DNA of 10,151 nucleotides, taken from contig JAKJDB010000050.1 of NCBI GenBank assembly GCA_022706175.1, positions 1-10,151 of the forward strand. Reading direction: 5' to 3'. The stretch's first letter is position 1. Each line of letters begins with the position of its first letter. The notes beneath the pieces are model-generated. The model was not told the DNA's origin and ran no database searches. It saw only the letters and a list, made by a program, of their open reading frames with translations. Below are positions 1 through 7,344 of the stretch, one piece after another. Origin of the DNA: Candidatus Zhuqueibacterota bacterium (lineage in GTDB: Bacteria; KSB1; UBA2214). Both the position numbers and the translations under genes were made by a program.

Positions 1-1
1 C

Positions 2-175
2 CGGGCGGCTAAAAAACGTTTTCGGTTGACGGGAACGGGCAAGGTGCGCAGCAACCATTCGTGTGCACGCCACATTTTAACCAAAAAGTCGCGCAAGCGC
101 AAACGTGCGCTGCGGCGTGCCGACATCATCCATCCGGCTGATGAGGCACGCGTCAAAAAAATGATCTCTGCCTGA
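2..175 (+). CDS. rpmI: 50S ribosomal protein L35, 3' part (5' end outside window)
   Basis: Fifty-seven in-frame codons run from the left edge to a TGA at 173-175. They include the L35 signature HILTKKSRKRKRALR and many Lys/Arg residues, as expected for a small rRNA-binding protein of the large subunit. Full L35 is about 65 residues, so only some 8 to 10 N-terminal residues should be missing. The next gene is rplT, 30 bases downstream, which is the classic rpmI-rplT pair; infC would be expected just to the left. In E. coli, L20 represses this pair at the translational level by binding its leader; that leader would lie outside the window, so regulation cannot be judged here. Identification is firm from the sequence and the neighbour. 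Confidence 0.95.
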   Translation, partial: RAAKKRFRLTGTGKVRSNHSCARHILTKKSRKRKRALRRADIIHPADEARVKKMISA

Positions 176-184
176 TCGGGCAGA
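167..184 (+). other. Small hairpin at the rpmI-rplT junction
   Basis: TCTGCC (167-172) and GGCAGA (179-184) form a 6-bp perfect stem. The 6-base loop TGATCG contains the rpmI stop codon. The rplT ribosome-binding site begins about 12 bases later. It is not followed by a clean T-run, so I do not call it a terminator. It could influence translational coupling or processing between the two cistrons; that role is inference. Confidence 0.4.
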
Positions 185-205
185 CCTTAATCTTTTGGAG
201 GAGTT

Positions 206-553
206 ATGCCAAGATCCCATTCGCCGGTCGTAACGCGTCACCGTCGAAACAAATATTTAAAAGCCGCTAAAGGCTATTGGGGCGGAAAAAGCCGTCTCTG
301 GCGATCTGCCAAAGAGCAGGTCGACAAGGGATTGCAGTACGCCTACCGCGATCGCCGAGTCAGAAGACGCGAATTTCGTAGTTTGTGGATTGTGCGCATT
401 AACGCGGCAGCCCGGATGTTTGATTCGAGTTATTCTACGTTGATTGACGGGCTGAAAAAGCACAATATCGAAATCAACCGCAAGGTTCTGGCCGACCTGG
501 CGGTGCATGACCTGCCGGCCTTCGAGGCGCTGGTCAAGACGGCCAAATCCTGA
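206..553 (+). CDS. rplT: 50S ribosomal protein L20
   Basis: The product has 115 residues, close to the usual 117 to 120. It opens with the family pattern MPRSHSPVVTRHRRNKYLK, followed by AKGYWGGKSRLWRSAKEQV and the core YAYRDRRVRRREFRSLWIVR. The C-terminal half, RINAAARMFDSSYSTLIDGL then KVLADLAVHD, is also typical. L20 binds 23S rRNA early in large-subunit assembly; in E. coli it also represses the rpmI-rplT mRNA. The ATG has a strong ribosome-binding site, GGAGGAG at 197-203. pheS starts only 10 bases after the stop, so transcription and probably translation continue into the synthetase genes. Confidence 0.97.
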   Translation: MPRSHSPVVTRHRRNKYLKAAKGYWGGKSRLWRSAKEQVDKGLQYAYRDRRVRRREFRSLWIVRINAAARMFDSSYSTLIDGLKKHNIEINRKVLADLAVHDLPAFEALVKTAKS

Positions 554-563
554 AACGGACGCC

Positions 564-1589
564 ATGACGGACGCATTCACAGAAATACAATCGCTGATTC
601 GAAACACGGAACAGGAGTTTGACGCCCAACTGCTGACGATTCAAGACCGCCAGCAGTTGGAGCAACTCCGCATTCTCTATCTCGGCCGCAAGGGCCGTGT
701 GCAGGCGCTCTTCAGCGGTCTGGCTCAACTGGACCCGGCCGAACGGCCGGTGATCGGTCAGGAACTTAATCGGCTGAAAAAACAGTTCGAAGAGAAACTG
801 ACCAAGTTTTCCCAGGGCACCCAAGAAGCCAAAACGATCGCTCAGTTCGATTACAGCCTGCCCGGCCGTTTGCCCGCCTCCGGCGGTCTGCACCCCTTAA
901 TGCAAGTGCTGGATGAAATCAAAAGCATTTTCATTTCCATGGGCTTTCGCGTCGAAGAAGGACCGGAGATAGAGCTGGACTATTACAATTTTGAAGCGCT
1001 CAACATTCCAGCCTATCATCCCTCGCGCGACATGCAGGACACCTTTTATCTCGACGGCAAGTACGTGCTGCGAACTCACACCTCGCCGGTTCAGATTCGC
1101 ACCATGGAGCGGCAAAAACCGCCGGTGCGCATGATCGCTCCGGGACGTTGCTTCCGTAAAGATACGCCGGACGCCACCCATTCCCCCACGTTTCATCAAG
1201 TGGAAGGCCTGTGCGTGGATCGCGATATCTCCTTCGCCGACTTGAAAGGCGTGGTGCAGGTGTTTGCACAAAAAATGTTCGGCAAAGACGTCCGCGTCCG
1301 TTTTCGCCCCAGCTTTTTTCCCTTTACGGAACCCAGTGCGGAATACGACTTTTCCTGCTTTCTCTGCCAGGGAAAAGGGTGCCGGGTGTGCAAAGGGACC
1401 GGCTGGATCGAAATCTCCGGCGCCGGAATGGTGGACCCGGCGGTGTTCGGTTTTGTCGATTATGATCCTAATGTGTTTTCCGGCTATGCCTTCGGCATGG
1501 GAGTCGAACGCATCGCCATGCTCAAGTACCAAATTAACGATATCCGTTATTTCTTCGATAACGACCTGAGATTCCTGGAACAATTCTAA
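564..1589 (+). CDS. pheS: Phenylalanine--tRNA ligase alpha subunit
   Basis: The catalytic subunit of the (alpha-beta)2 class II synthetase that charges tRNA-Phe. I chose the ATG at 564 (MTDAFTEIQ). The same frame is open further upstream to an ATG at 507, but that lies inside rplT and would add 19 non-family residues. From 564 the protein has 341 residues, normal for the family. Residues 1 to about 90 are the helical N-terminal coiled coil that contacts tRNA. Class II motif 2 is at about 196-215 (CFRKDT followed by DATHSPTFHQVEG), and motif 3 is at 311-319 (GMGVERIAM). Four cysteines at 265, 268, 273 and 276 (CFLC...GCRVCKGTGW) match the usual cysteine-rich stretch of bacterial PheS. It is followed 12 bases later by pheT. 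Confidence 0.97.
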   Translation: MTDAFTEIQSLIRNTEQEFDAQLLTIQDRQQLEQLRILYLGRKGRVQALFSGLAQLDPAERPVIGQELNRLKKQFEEKLTKFSQGTQEAKTIAQFDYSLPGRLPASGGLHPLMQVLDEIKSIFISMGFRVEEGPEIELDYYNFEALNIPAYHPSRDMQDTFYLDGKYVLRTHTSPVQIRTMERQKPPVRMIAPGRCFRKDTPDATHSPTFHQVEGLCVDRDISFADLKGVVQVFAQKMFGKDVRVRFRPSFFPFTEPSAEYDFSCFLCQGKGCRVCKGTGWIEISGAGMVDPAVFGFVDYDPNVFSGYAFGMGVERIAMLKYQINDIRYFFDNDLRFLEQF

Positions 1590-1601
1590 TCGGACTTTGT
1601 T

Positions 1602-3992
1602 TTGAAAGCTACGCTCAGCTGGCTACAAGAATTTGTTGACATCACCATGCCTCCTCAGCAGTTGGCGGATGCCCTGACCATGGCTGGTCTGGAGGTGGAG
1701 AGTTGGGAGCCTGTAGAACGCCGATTCAGCCAGGTGGTGGCTGCCAAGGTTCTGTCCTGCTCACCGTTGGAGAACGCAGAAGGACGATGGCTGTGCCAAG
1801 TGGACGCCGGGGCCGCGCCGGTGCAAGTGATCTGCGCTGCGCCGAATGTCGCCCAAGGCATGCTGGCGCCTTTGGCGCTGCCGGGCGCCACGCTGGCCGA
1901 TGGATCCAGCGTAGGCATTCGTCATCTGCATGGAATCGCCAGCGCCGGCATGCTCTGTTCCGAGGCGGAATTGGGATTGACCGAGCGCGATGAAGGCCTC
2001 ATGGTCTTGCCCGTAGATGTGCAGCCAGGCACGGACCTGAAAAAAGTAGTGGGCGATCAGGACTTTGTGTTTGATGTTTTTATTACCCCGAACCGGCCGG
2101 ACTGTCTGAGCATCATCGGCCTGGCGCGCGAGATCAGCGCAATAACCGGAATGCCCCTGCGCCGACCCAAAACCGTATTGCCGAGAAGCAAAGGCCCGCG
2201 TCGATCCGGTATGAAGATAACAATCCAGAGTCCGGAGCACTGTTACCGCTATTCGGGCCGCATGCTGGAACACATCACCATTCAGCCGTCGCCCTACTGG
2301 ATGGCCTCTCGGTTGTATGCCTGCGGCATGCGGGCCATCAACAATGTGGTGGATGTCACCAACTATGTGATGCTGGAGAGCGGACAACCTTTGCACGCAT
2401 TCGATTATCGCATGTTGGAAAAACATGAGATTCGTGTGCGCGCGGCGCAGGCGGGCGAGACCTTCATCACCCTGGACGGGCAAGAGCGCAGGCTCGATGA
2501 AGCGATGTGCTTGATCTGTGACGGCGCCAAGCCGGTCGCCCTGGCCGGCGTCATGGGTGGGATGAATTCCGAGGTGCTGGCTGATACCAGCACCGTATAC
2601 CTGGAGAGCGCTTATTTTGAATCCACAGGGATTCGCCGCACCTCAAAAAAGCTGGATCTCTCCACGGAATCCTCCCGTCGCTTTGAACGCGGCACGGATC
2701 CCAACGGCACGCTGTACGCTCTGAACCGCGCCGCCCAGCTGCTGTTGCACGTGGCGGGCGCCAAGCTGCACGGTGAGGCCGATGACGTTGTCAGTCGCCA
2801 AGTCAGGCCGGCGAAAGTGGCTGTCTCGGTTAAAAACATCAACCGTCTGCTGGGCGCGAAAATTTCCAAGAACAAAATGAGCGCCATCTTGGCGCCGTTG
2901 GAGATTTCTCCTTCCAAATCAGAGGGCGATCGTCTGCAGCTTTCCATTCCAACCTTCCGCCCGGACCTCACGCGGGAGATCGACATCGTCGAGGAGGTCG
3001 GCAGGCTGTTTGGATATGACCGTATTCCCCAAGCCGCCAGCGCCCGCATCGACCAGAGACAGACGAACAACGAACAGGTCGCTTTTCTCGATCGGCTGCG
3101 TGTTCTGTTGAGCGGATTCGGTTTGCGCGAGACGGTGTCCCTGAGCCTGGTCACCCCGCAGATCGCCGACAAATTTTTGCCCGCAGACAGCGAGAGAGTG
3201 GAGCTGCTCAATCCCCTGAGCGCCGAGTTATCGACCTTTCGTCCCAGTCTGCTCATCTCGGCGTTGGCTAATGTCGCCTATAACCGCAACCGTCAGATTT
3301 CCACGTTGCGTTTTTTTGAAATCGGCCATGCCGCGTGGAAACGGCAGGGGGAATACGTGGAAAAAAAGCAGGGCGTTGTGGTGCTGGCCGGCGACCGGCA
3401 GGAACAGGCGTGGCACAGTCCATCGCAGTCCTTTGACTTTTACGACATCAAGGGCCTTGCTGCGGCGCTTATGAAAAAGTTGTCCATTCAAGAGTATGAA
3501 CTGCAGCCGATGGCTTCCGCCGTTTGGCATGCTGAAAGCGTCTCTCTGCAGGTCGGCGGTCAAGAGCTCGGTGTTTTCGGCAGACTCGAGCGTTCGGTCT
3601 GTGAGGAGTTCAAGATCAAAACCAATGACGTTTTTGCTTTCATTTTCGATTTTGAACGCCTGGCTCAGGCCGCTGGCCAGAATCGGTGGTTCACGCCGGT
3701 GCCGCGATTTCCTTCTGCGCCATTCGACTTGGCCATTTTGGCAGATGTAAACACACCGGTGGCGGAGATCGAGGCCGTGATCCGCAGCGCCGGCGGTCCG
3801 CATCTTAGTTCGGTGCATCTATTTGATTTTTATAAAGGAGAGCAGGTGCCTGCCGGGCGTAAAAGTCTCGCTTTTTCCTTGACCTTTACTTCAAAAGAAC
3901 GTACATTAAGCGAAAGTGAGATAGAGGAGAGGATTCAGGCGATCCTGGATCGTCTGAAAAGCAGTTTGAACGCTGAACTTCGACCACGTTAA
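1602..3992 (+). CDS. pheT: Phenylalanine--tRNA ligase beta subunit
   Basis: The 796-residue non-catalytic subunit, full length for the bacterial form. It carries tRNA recognition and hydrolysis of mischarged Tyr-tRNA-Phe. Domains in order: an N-terminal start typical of PheT (MKATLSWLQEFVDI); an OB-fold tRNA-binding domain at about 40-150 (VICAAPNV, GIASAGMLCSEAELGL); the B3/B4 editing domain at about 213-385, with the conserved NNVVDVTNYVMLESGQPLHAFD region split around residues 247-268; B5 at about 405-478, ending in EIDIVEEVGRLFGYDRIP; a catalytic-like core at about 490-690; and a C-terminal anticodon-binding FDX-ACB domain at about 700-793 (PRFPSAPFDLA, TLSESEIEERI). The start is TTG at 1602: the family N-terminus begins exactly there and no ATG lies near. 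The ribosome-binding site is weak, which suggests coupling to pheS, 12 bases upstream. Confidence 0.97.
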   Translation: MKATLSWLQEFVDITMPPQQLADALTMAGLEVESWEPVERRFSQVVAAKVLSCSPLENAEGRWLCQVDAGAAPVQVICAAPNVAQGMLAPLALPGATLADGSSVGIRHLHGIASAGMLCSEAELGLTERDEGLMVLPVDVQPGTDLKKVVGDQDFVFDVFITPNRPDCLSIIGLAREISAITGMPLRRPKTVLPRSKGPRRSGMKITIQSPEHCYRYSGRMLEHITIQPSPYWMASRLYACGMRAINNVVDVTNYVMLESGQPLHAFDYRMLEKHEIRVRAAQAGETFITLDGQERRLDEAMCLICDGAKPVALAGVMGGMNSEVLADTSTVYLESAYFESTGIRRTSKKLDLSTESSRRFERGTDPNGTLYALNRAAQLLLHVAGAKLHGEADDVVSRQVRPAKVAVSVKNINRLLGAKISKNKMSAILAPLEISPSKSEGDRLQLSIPTFRPDLTREIDIVEEVGRLFGYDRIPQAASARIDQRQTNNEQVAFLDRLRVLLSGFGLRETVSLSLVTPQIADKFLPADSERVELLNPLSAELSTFRPSLLISALANVAYNRNRQISTLRFFEIGHAAWKRQGEYVEKKQGVVVLAGDRQEQAWHSPSQSFDFYDIKGLAAALMKKLSIQEYELQPMASAVWHAESVSLQVGGQELGVFGRLERSVCEEFKIKTNDVFAFIFDFERLAQAAGQNRWFTPVPRFPSAPFDLAILADVNTPVAEIEAVIRSAGGPHLSSVHLFDFYKGEQVPAGRKSLAFSLTFTSKERTLSESEIEERIQAILDRLKSSLNAELRPR

Positions 3993-4001
3993 GAGGGCAA
4001 G

Positions 4002-4295
4002 GTGGAACGAAATATATTGGATGTTCTGGAGACGCGCATCGATGAAGCGCTGGCAGTGATCAGCGAAGTGAATCGGCGCAACCGTTCCCTGCAGGAAGAA
4101 AATAAAGAATTAAAGACCAAATTGGCGGAATCGGACCTGAGAGTGGAATCGCTGCAAAGGACGTTGGAAGAGCAGAAGATCAAGTCGGATGAAGCCATTC
4201 TACAAAAATACAAAGAAACCGAGGATAAATTACGCGTCCGCATCCAATCCATGCTTGCCAAGCTCGACGAGCTAAAGGTGTTGGAAGGACGTTAA
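4002..4295 (+). CDS. Small coiled-coil protein, ZapB-like
   Basis: The product has 97 residues and is almost wholly a charged heptad-rich helix (for example LQEENKELKTKLAESDL and VESLQRTLEEQKI). It has no signal peptide or membrane segment. The start is GTG at 4002, with GAGGG at 3993-3997 as a plausible ribosome-binding site, 9 bases after the pheT stop. The C-terminal pattern DKLRVRIQSMLAKLDELKVL resembles the end of the short coiled-coil proteins (TIGR02449/ZapB-like) that sit beside zapA in many genomes. By family knowledge, ZapB bridges ZapA to the division apparatus at mid-cell. Assignment rests on size, coiled-coil character, that tail and the adjacent zapA; low-complexity coiled coils give weak homology, so the function is inference. 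Confidence 0.75.
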   Translation: MERNILDVLETRIDEALAVISEVNRRNRSLQEENKELKTKLAESDLRVESLQRTLEEQKIKSDEAILQKYKETEDKLRVRIQSMLAKLDELKVLEGR

Positions 4296-4353
4296 TCCGT
4301 CGCGTCGAACAGACAGTTACAGTCTGGCCGTGAAACGTGTTGCATGACCAACG

Positions 4354-4677
4354 ATGCCGGTTACTATGAGCAGCGAAAATAACATCAAAGTTAATATTTT
4401 CGGGACCGAATATCCGTTACGGGTAAACGCCAATGTGGAATATGTAAAACGGATTGCGGAGTATGTTGACAGCAAGATGAGGGAAGTTCAAGCGGCGAAG
4501 CCGAATCGTCCGGTGCACCAGATCGCGATTTTGGCCGCTCTCAACATTACCGATGAGTTGCTGCACCAGAAAGAGGTGCAGAAGAAACGTCATATTAACT
4601 TTGAAGAAAAAGTAAAATCGCTCACCGATAAATTGGAATTTGGCATTAAGGATGATCCGGGGTCGGGAGGGTTTTAA
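4354..4677 (+). CDS. zapA: Cell division protein ZapA
   Basis: The product has 107 residues, matching the roughly 100-residue ZapA family. ZapA crosslinks FtsZ protofilaments and stabilises the Z ring. The N-terminal half is the conserved globular part: IKVNIFGTEYPLRVNANVEY, then VKRIAEYVDSKMREV. The C-terminal half is the helical dimerisation arm, starting VHQIAILAALNITDELLHQK and ending in a charged coil. Two starts are possible: ATG at 4354 (used here) or ATG at 4366 (MSSENN). Neither has a good ribosome-binding site, so the first four residues are uncertain. The gap of 58 bases from the upstream coiled-coil gene holds only a weak 5-bp hairpin. The pair looks like one division module inserted between pheT and rny. 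Confidence 0.9.
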   Translation: MPVTMSSENNIKVNIFGTEYPLRVNANVEYVKRIAEYVDSKMREVQAAKPNRPVHQIAILAALNITDELLHQKEVQKKRHINFEEKVKSLTDKLEFGIKDDPGSGGF

Positions 4678-4713
4678 TACGTAATCCTGCCTGAACGAGA
4701 TCGCGTTATCAGC

Positions 4714-4827
4714 AACCCAGTCGTCGAGGCCAGACCTCTCTGTCAAGACGCACATCACCCTCATCGGGTAACAAGGAAAGAGTGTCTTGATATGAAGCCA
4801 TGGTTATTGACGTGCACTGGGTTTTTT
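4714..4827 (+). ncRNA. ssrS: Candidate 6S RNA in the zapA-rny spacer
   Basis: The spacer folds by eye into a single long rod. The closing stem is AACCCAGT (4714-4721) with ACTGGGTT (4816-4823), extended by CGTC (4722-4725) with GACG (4809-4812) across a 3-base bulge. Next come GGCCA (4728-4732) with TGGTT (4801-4805, two G-U pairs), then an internal bubble of 10 by 10 bases (4733-4742 and 4791-4800). The apical stem is TCAAGACGC (4743-4751) with GTGTCTTGA (4782-4790), 9 bp with one G-U, and it is capped by a loop holding a small ACCC/GGGT hairpin. A T-run follows the closing stem (4822-4827). 6S RNA mimics an open promoter to bind RNA polymerase; a long rod with a central bubble, placed after zapA, is its known form and, in gammaproteobacteria, its known site. 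At about 114 to 150 bases it is shorter than the E. coli RNA, so the ends are uncertain. Confidence 0.6.
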
Positions 4828-4841
4828 AGTTTGGAGGGGAG

Positions 4842-6401
4842 ATGAGCCTTACCTTGATGCTGATAGCGCTGGCCATCACCGTGGTCGCTGGATTGACGGG
4901 CTGGTTGACCTCAAAACATATCGGGCGAAATCGGGTCAAAGACGCCGAAGCGACGGCTCAGCGGATTATCGCCGATGCCAAAAAAGAGGCGGAAAACCTT
5001 AAAAAGGAAAAACAGCTGGAGGCCAAGGACGAATGGCTGCGGCTGAAACAAAATTTTGAAAATGAAACTAAAGCCCGGCGCAATGAGCTTTCAAAAATTG
5101 AAAACAAGCTGAACGCCAGAGAGCTCAACCTCGACCGGCGACACGATCTGCTGACCAAAAAGGAAAAAGATCTCGATGATCGTGAAAGCGATCTGAAGAA
5201 AAAAGACGAAAAGGTGGAAAAGCGCGAAGCGGAAGTGGCCTTGCTCATCGAGGAGCAGTCGCGGCGTTTGGAAAAGATCAGCGGCATCTCTCAGGAAGAC
5301 GCCAAAAAAATTCTGATTCAAAACATGACCGAGAAGGCCAAACAAGAGGCCGCGCAAATGGTCAAAGAGATCAAAGACCGCGCCCGGCAGTCGGCCAATC
5401 GCGAGGCCAAAGAGATCATCATTCAGGCGATTCAGCGCACCGCGGCCGATCATTCGACTGAAACCACGGTGTCGGTGGTCAATCTGCCCAGCGATGAGAT
5501 GAAAGGCAGAATCATCGGCCGTGAAGGACGCAATATCCGCTCCTTTGAACAGGCGACCGGCGTCGAAGTGATCGTCGACGACACGCCCGAGGCGGTGGTC
5601 TTGTCCGGATTTGATCCGTTTCGCCGTGAAATCGCACGTGTGGCGCTGGAGCGGCTGGTGGCCGACGGCCGCATTCATCCCACCCGCATCGAAGAGTTGG
5701 TGGAAAAAGTCAAACAGGAGATGGAGGAGAATCTGGTGACCGACGGCGAGCAGGCGCTGCTCGAATGCGGCATCACCAGCATGCATCCGGAGCTGGTCAA
5801 ACTGCTGGGCAAGCTGAAATTCCGCACCAGCTACGGCCAGAATGTGCTGCAGCATTCCATCGAGGTGTCCTATCTTTGCGGCCTGATGGCCGCCAGCCTG
5901 GATCTCGACGGCAATCTGGCGAAACGGGCCGCCCTGCTGCATGATATCGGCAAAGCCATCGATCGGTATACGGACGGCACCCATACACAAATCGGCGTGG
6001 AGGTGGCGCGCAAATACGGGGAAGGCCCGGTGGTGCAGAACGCCATCGCCTCTCACCATGAGGATGTCGAGATCACTTCGCCGATCTCCGTTTTGGTCAT
6101 GGCGGCCGACGCGGTCAGTGGCTCAAGACCCGGCGCGCGTCGAGAGACGTTGGAATCCTACATCAAACGTTTGGATAACCTCGAGGGATTGGCCAAATCT
6201 TTTGCCGGCGTCGGAAAGGCCTATGCCATTCAGGCAGGACGTGAAATCCGCGTCATCGCCGAACACGACAAGATCGATGATGCTCTTTCCGAACAACTGG
6301 CCGCTGATATCGCAGAGAAAATTCAAAGTGAGATGGAATATCCCGGTCAGATTAAAGTGACCGTCATCCGCGAGTACCGGGCGGTGAATTACGCTAAATA
6401 A
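4842..6401 (+). CDS. rny: Ribonuclease Y
   Basis: A membrane-anchored endoribonuclease that starts decay of many mRNAs. It has 519 residues, the usual length. It begins with one transmembrane segment (about residues 2-24), then a long charged coiled coil (about 30-200, rich in K, E, D and R), and a KH RNA-binding domain at about 209-275 with the GxxG loop at 226-229 (GRIIGREGRNIR). The HD phosphohydrolase domain lies at about 335-430, with H338 in LQHS, the catalytic pair H367-D368 in ALLHDIGKAID, and H405-H406 in IASHHEDVE. A conserved C-terminal domain ends in QIKVTVIREYRAVNYAK. The ATG has a strong ribosome-binding site, GGAGGGG at 4832-4838. All key residues are present, so the enzyme should be active. 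The neighbour on the right is a ymdB-type gene, the same order as in Bacillus subtilis. Confidence 0.97.
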   Translation: MSLTLMLIALAITVVAGLTGWLTSKHIGRNRVKDAEATAQRIIADAKKEAENLKKEKQLEAKDEWLRLKQNFENETKARRNELSKIENKLNARELNLDRRHDLLTKKEKDLDDRESDLKKKDEKVEKREAEVALLIEEQSRRLEKISGISQEDAKKILIQNMTEKAKQEAAQMVKEIKDRARQSANREAKEIIIQAIQRTAADHSTETTVSVVNLPSDEMKGRIIGREGRNIRSFEQATGVEVIVDDTPEAVVLSGFDPFRREIARVALERLVADGRIHPTRIEELVEKVKQEMEENLVTDGEQALLECGITSMHPELVKLLGKLKFRTSYGQNVLQHSIEVSYLCGLMAASLDLDGNLAKRAALLHDIGKAIDRYTDGTHTQIGVEVARKYGEGPVVQNAIASHHEDVEITSPISVLVMAADAVSGSRPGARRETLESYIKRLDNLEGLAKSFAGVGKAYAIQAGREIRVIAEHDKIDDALSEQLAADIAEKIQSEMEYPGQIKVTVIREYRAVNYAK

Positions 6402-6492
6402 CCCCAGCGGTGCCCACGTCGCAGCGAAGGGCCGCAGACATAAAAAAAAATCTTTGATCCTGACAACAAAACATTTATATTAAAGGTGTTGA

Positions 6493-7287
6493 TTGGCTGA
6501 GCGCAAACCGATCACTGTGCTGTTTATCGCGGATATCGTGGGAAAATCCGGCCTGGACCTTGTGGCAGGTCTGCTGCCGGGTTTGAAAAAATCCCATCAG
6601 GTGGACGTCTGCATCGCCAATGGCGAGAACATGGATGCAGGGAACGGGCTCACGGAAAGCCTGGCTAAGCAGCTTTTCTCCCTCGGGGTGGATGTGATCA
6701 CCGGCGGCAATCACACCTGGAGCAACAGCGCTTTTCGCCATTATCTCGACACCAGCCCTCGGGTGCTGCGGCCGCTCAATTATCCGTCTGAAGCACCGGG
6801 ACGGGGTTCCACGGTGATCCAAACCGATGCCCAGGTGTCGGTCGGTATTCTCAACGCGCAGGGCCGGACGTTCATGTATCCTATCGACTGCCCGTTTAAA
6901 CGGTGCAGCGAAGAAGTGGCCCGATTGCGGGAAAAAACCAGAGTGTTGATCATTGACCTGCACGCGGAAGCCACGGCAGAAAAACAGGCTTTGGCTTGGC
7001 ATCTGGACGGCCAGGTCAGCGCTGTGATCGGCACTCATACTCACGTACAGACGGCGGATGAGCGGATTCTGCCCCTGGGAACGGCATATATTACGGATGC
7101 CGGGATGACCGGCCCTTTTGATTCGGTCATCGGCATGGATACCCAGGTGGCGCTCAAGCGCTTTATCCGCCAGATTCCAGAAAAATACCGTCCGGCGACC
7201 AGCAACAATCGGTTGAACGGCGTGTTGCTGGAGATCGACGCCGCCAGCGGAAGAGCGATCAGAATCAGCAGGGTGAATCTACCCTAG
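6493..7287 (+). CDS. ymdB: YmdB-family metallophosphoesterase
   Basis: The product has 264 residues and matches B. subtilis YmdB (TIGR00282 family) along its length. YmdB is a dinuclear-metal phosphodiesterase that hydrolyses 2',3'-cyclic nucleotides and affects biofilm and motility decisions in Bacillus. The expected metal and active-site residues are visible: D14 (LFIADIVGKSG), E45-N46 (ANGENMDAGNGLTE), N73-H74 (TGGNHTW), H157 (DLHAEATAEK), and H182 and H184 (GTHTHVQTADERILPLGTA). The tail YITDAGMTGPFDSVIGM is also typical. There is no signal peptide, so it acts in the cytoplasm. The start is TTG at 6493 behind AAAGG at 6482-6486; the family N-terminus fits this start. It lies 91 bases after rny. 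The biological role in this organism is not known. Confidence 0.93.
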   Translation: MAERKPITVLFIADIVGKSGLDLVAGLLPGLKKSHQVDVCIANGENMDAGNGLTESLAKQLFSLGVDVITGGNHTWSNSAFRHYLDTSPRVLRPLNYPSEAPGRGSTVIQTDAQVSVGILNAQGRTFMYPIDCPFKRCSEEVARLREKTRVLIIDLHAEATAEKQALAWHLDGQVSAVIGTHTHVQTADERILPLGTAYITDAGMTGPFDSVIGMDTQVALKRFIRQIPEKYRPATSNNRLNGVLLEIDAASGRAIRISRVNLP

Positions 7288-7344
7288 TCCTTTACGTCGG
7301 TCTCATGCAGCACGGGGCCTTCGCATGCAGGCAGGAACGCGAAC

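Noticed and set aside
507..563. Upstream extension of pheS starting at ATG 507
   Set aside because: It overlaps the end of rplT, adds residues unlike PheS, and the ATG at 564 gives the normal family length and N-terminus.
1761..2483. Open frame on the - strand opposite pheT (240 codons)
   Set aside because: It is antisense to well-conserved PheT domains and shows no recognisable family motif, so it is a shadow frame.
4310..4326. Hairpin CAGAC/GTCTG before zapA
   Set aside because: Only 5 bp with a 7-base loop and no T-run, within what is expected by chance; no support as a regulatory site.
5091..6059. Long open frame on the - strand opposite rny (322 codons)
   Set aside because: It lies wholly antisense to RNase Y, whose domains are complete. 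Its product is His/Gln/Phe-rich without recognisable motifs, as expected from the complement of a lysine/glutamate-rich gene.
6406..6450. GC-rich imperfect hairpin followed by an A-run after rny
   Set aside because: On the + strand the stem is interrupted and followed by A residues, not T; no - strand gene is present that would use it as a terminator.
7288..7344. Possible THF riboswitch before folD
   Set aside because: The gap is 57 bases, too short for the known THF riboswitch, and no supporting fold was visible.
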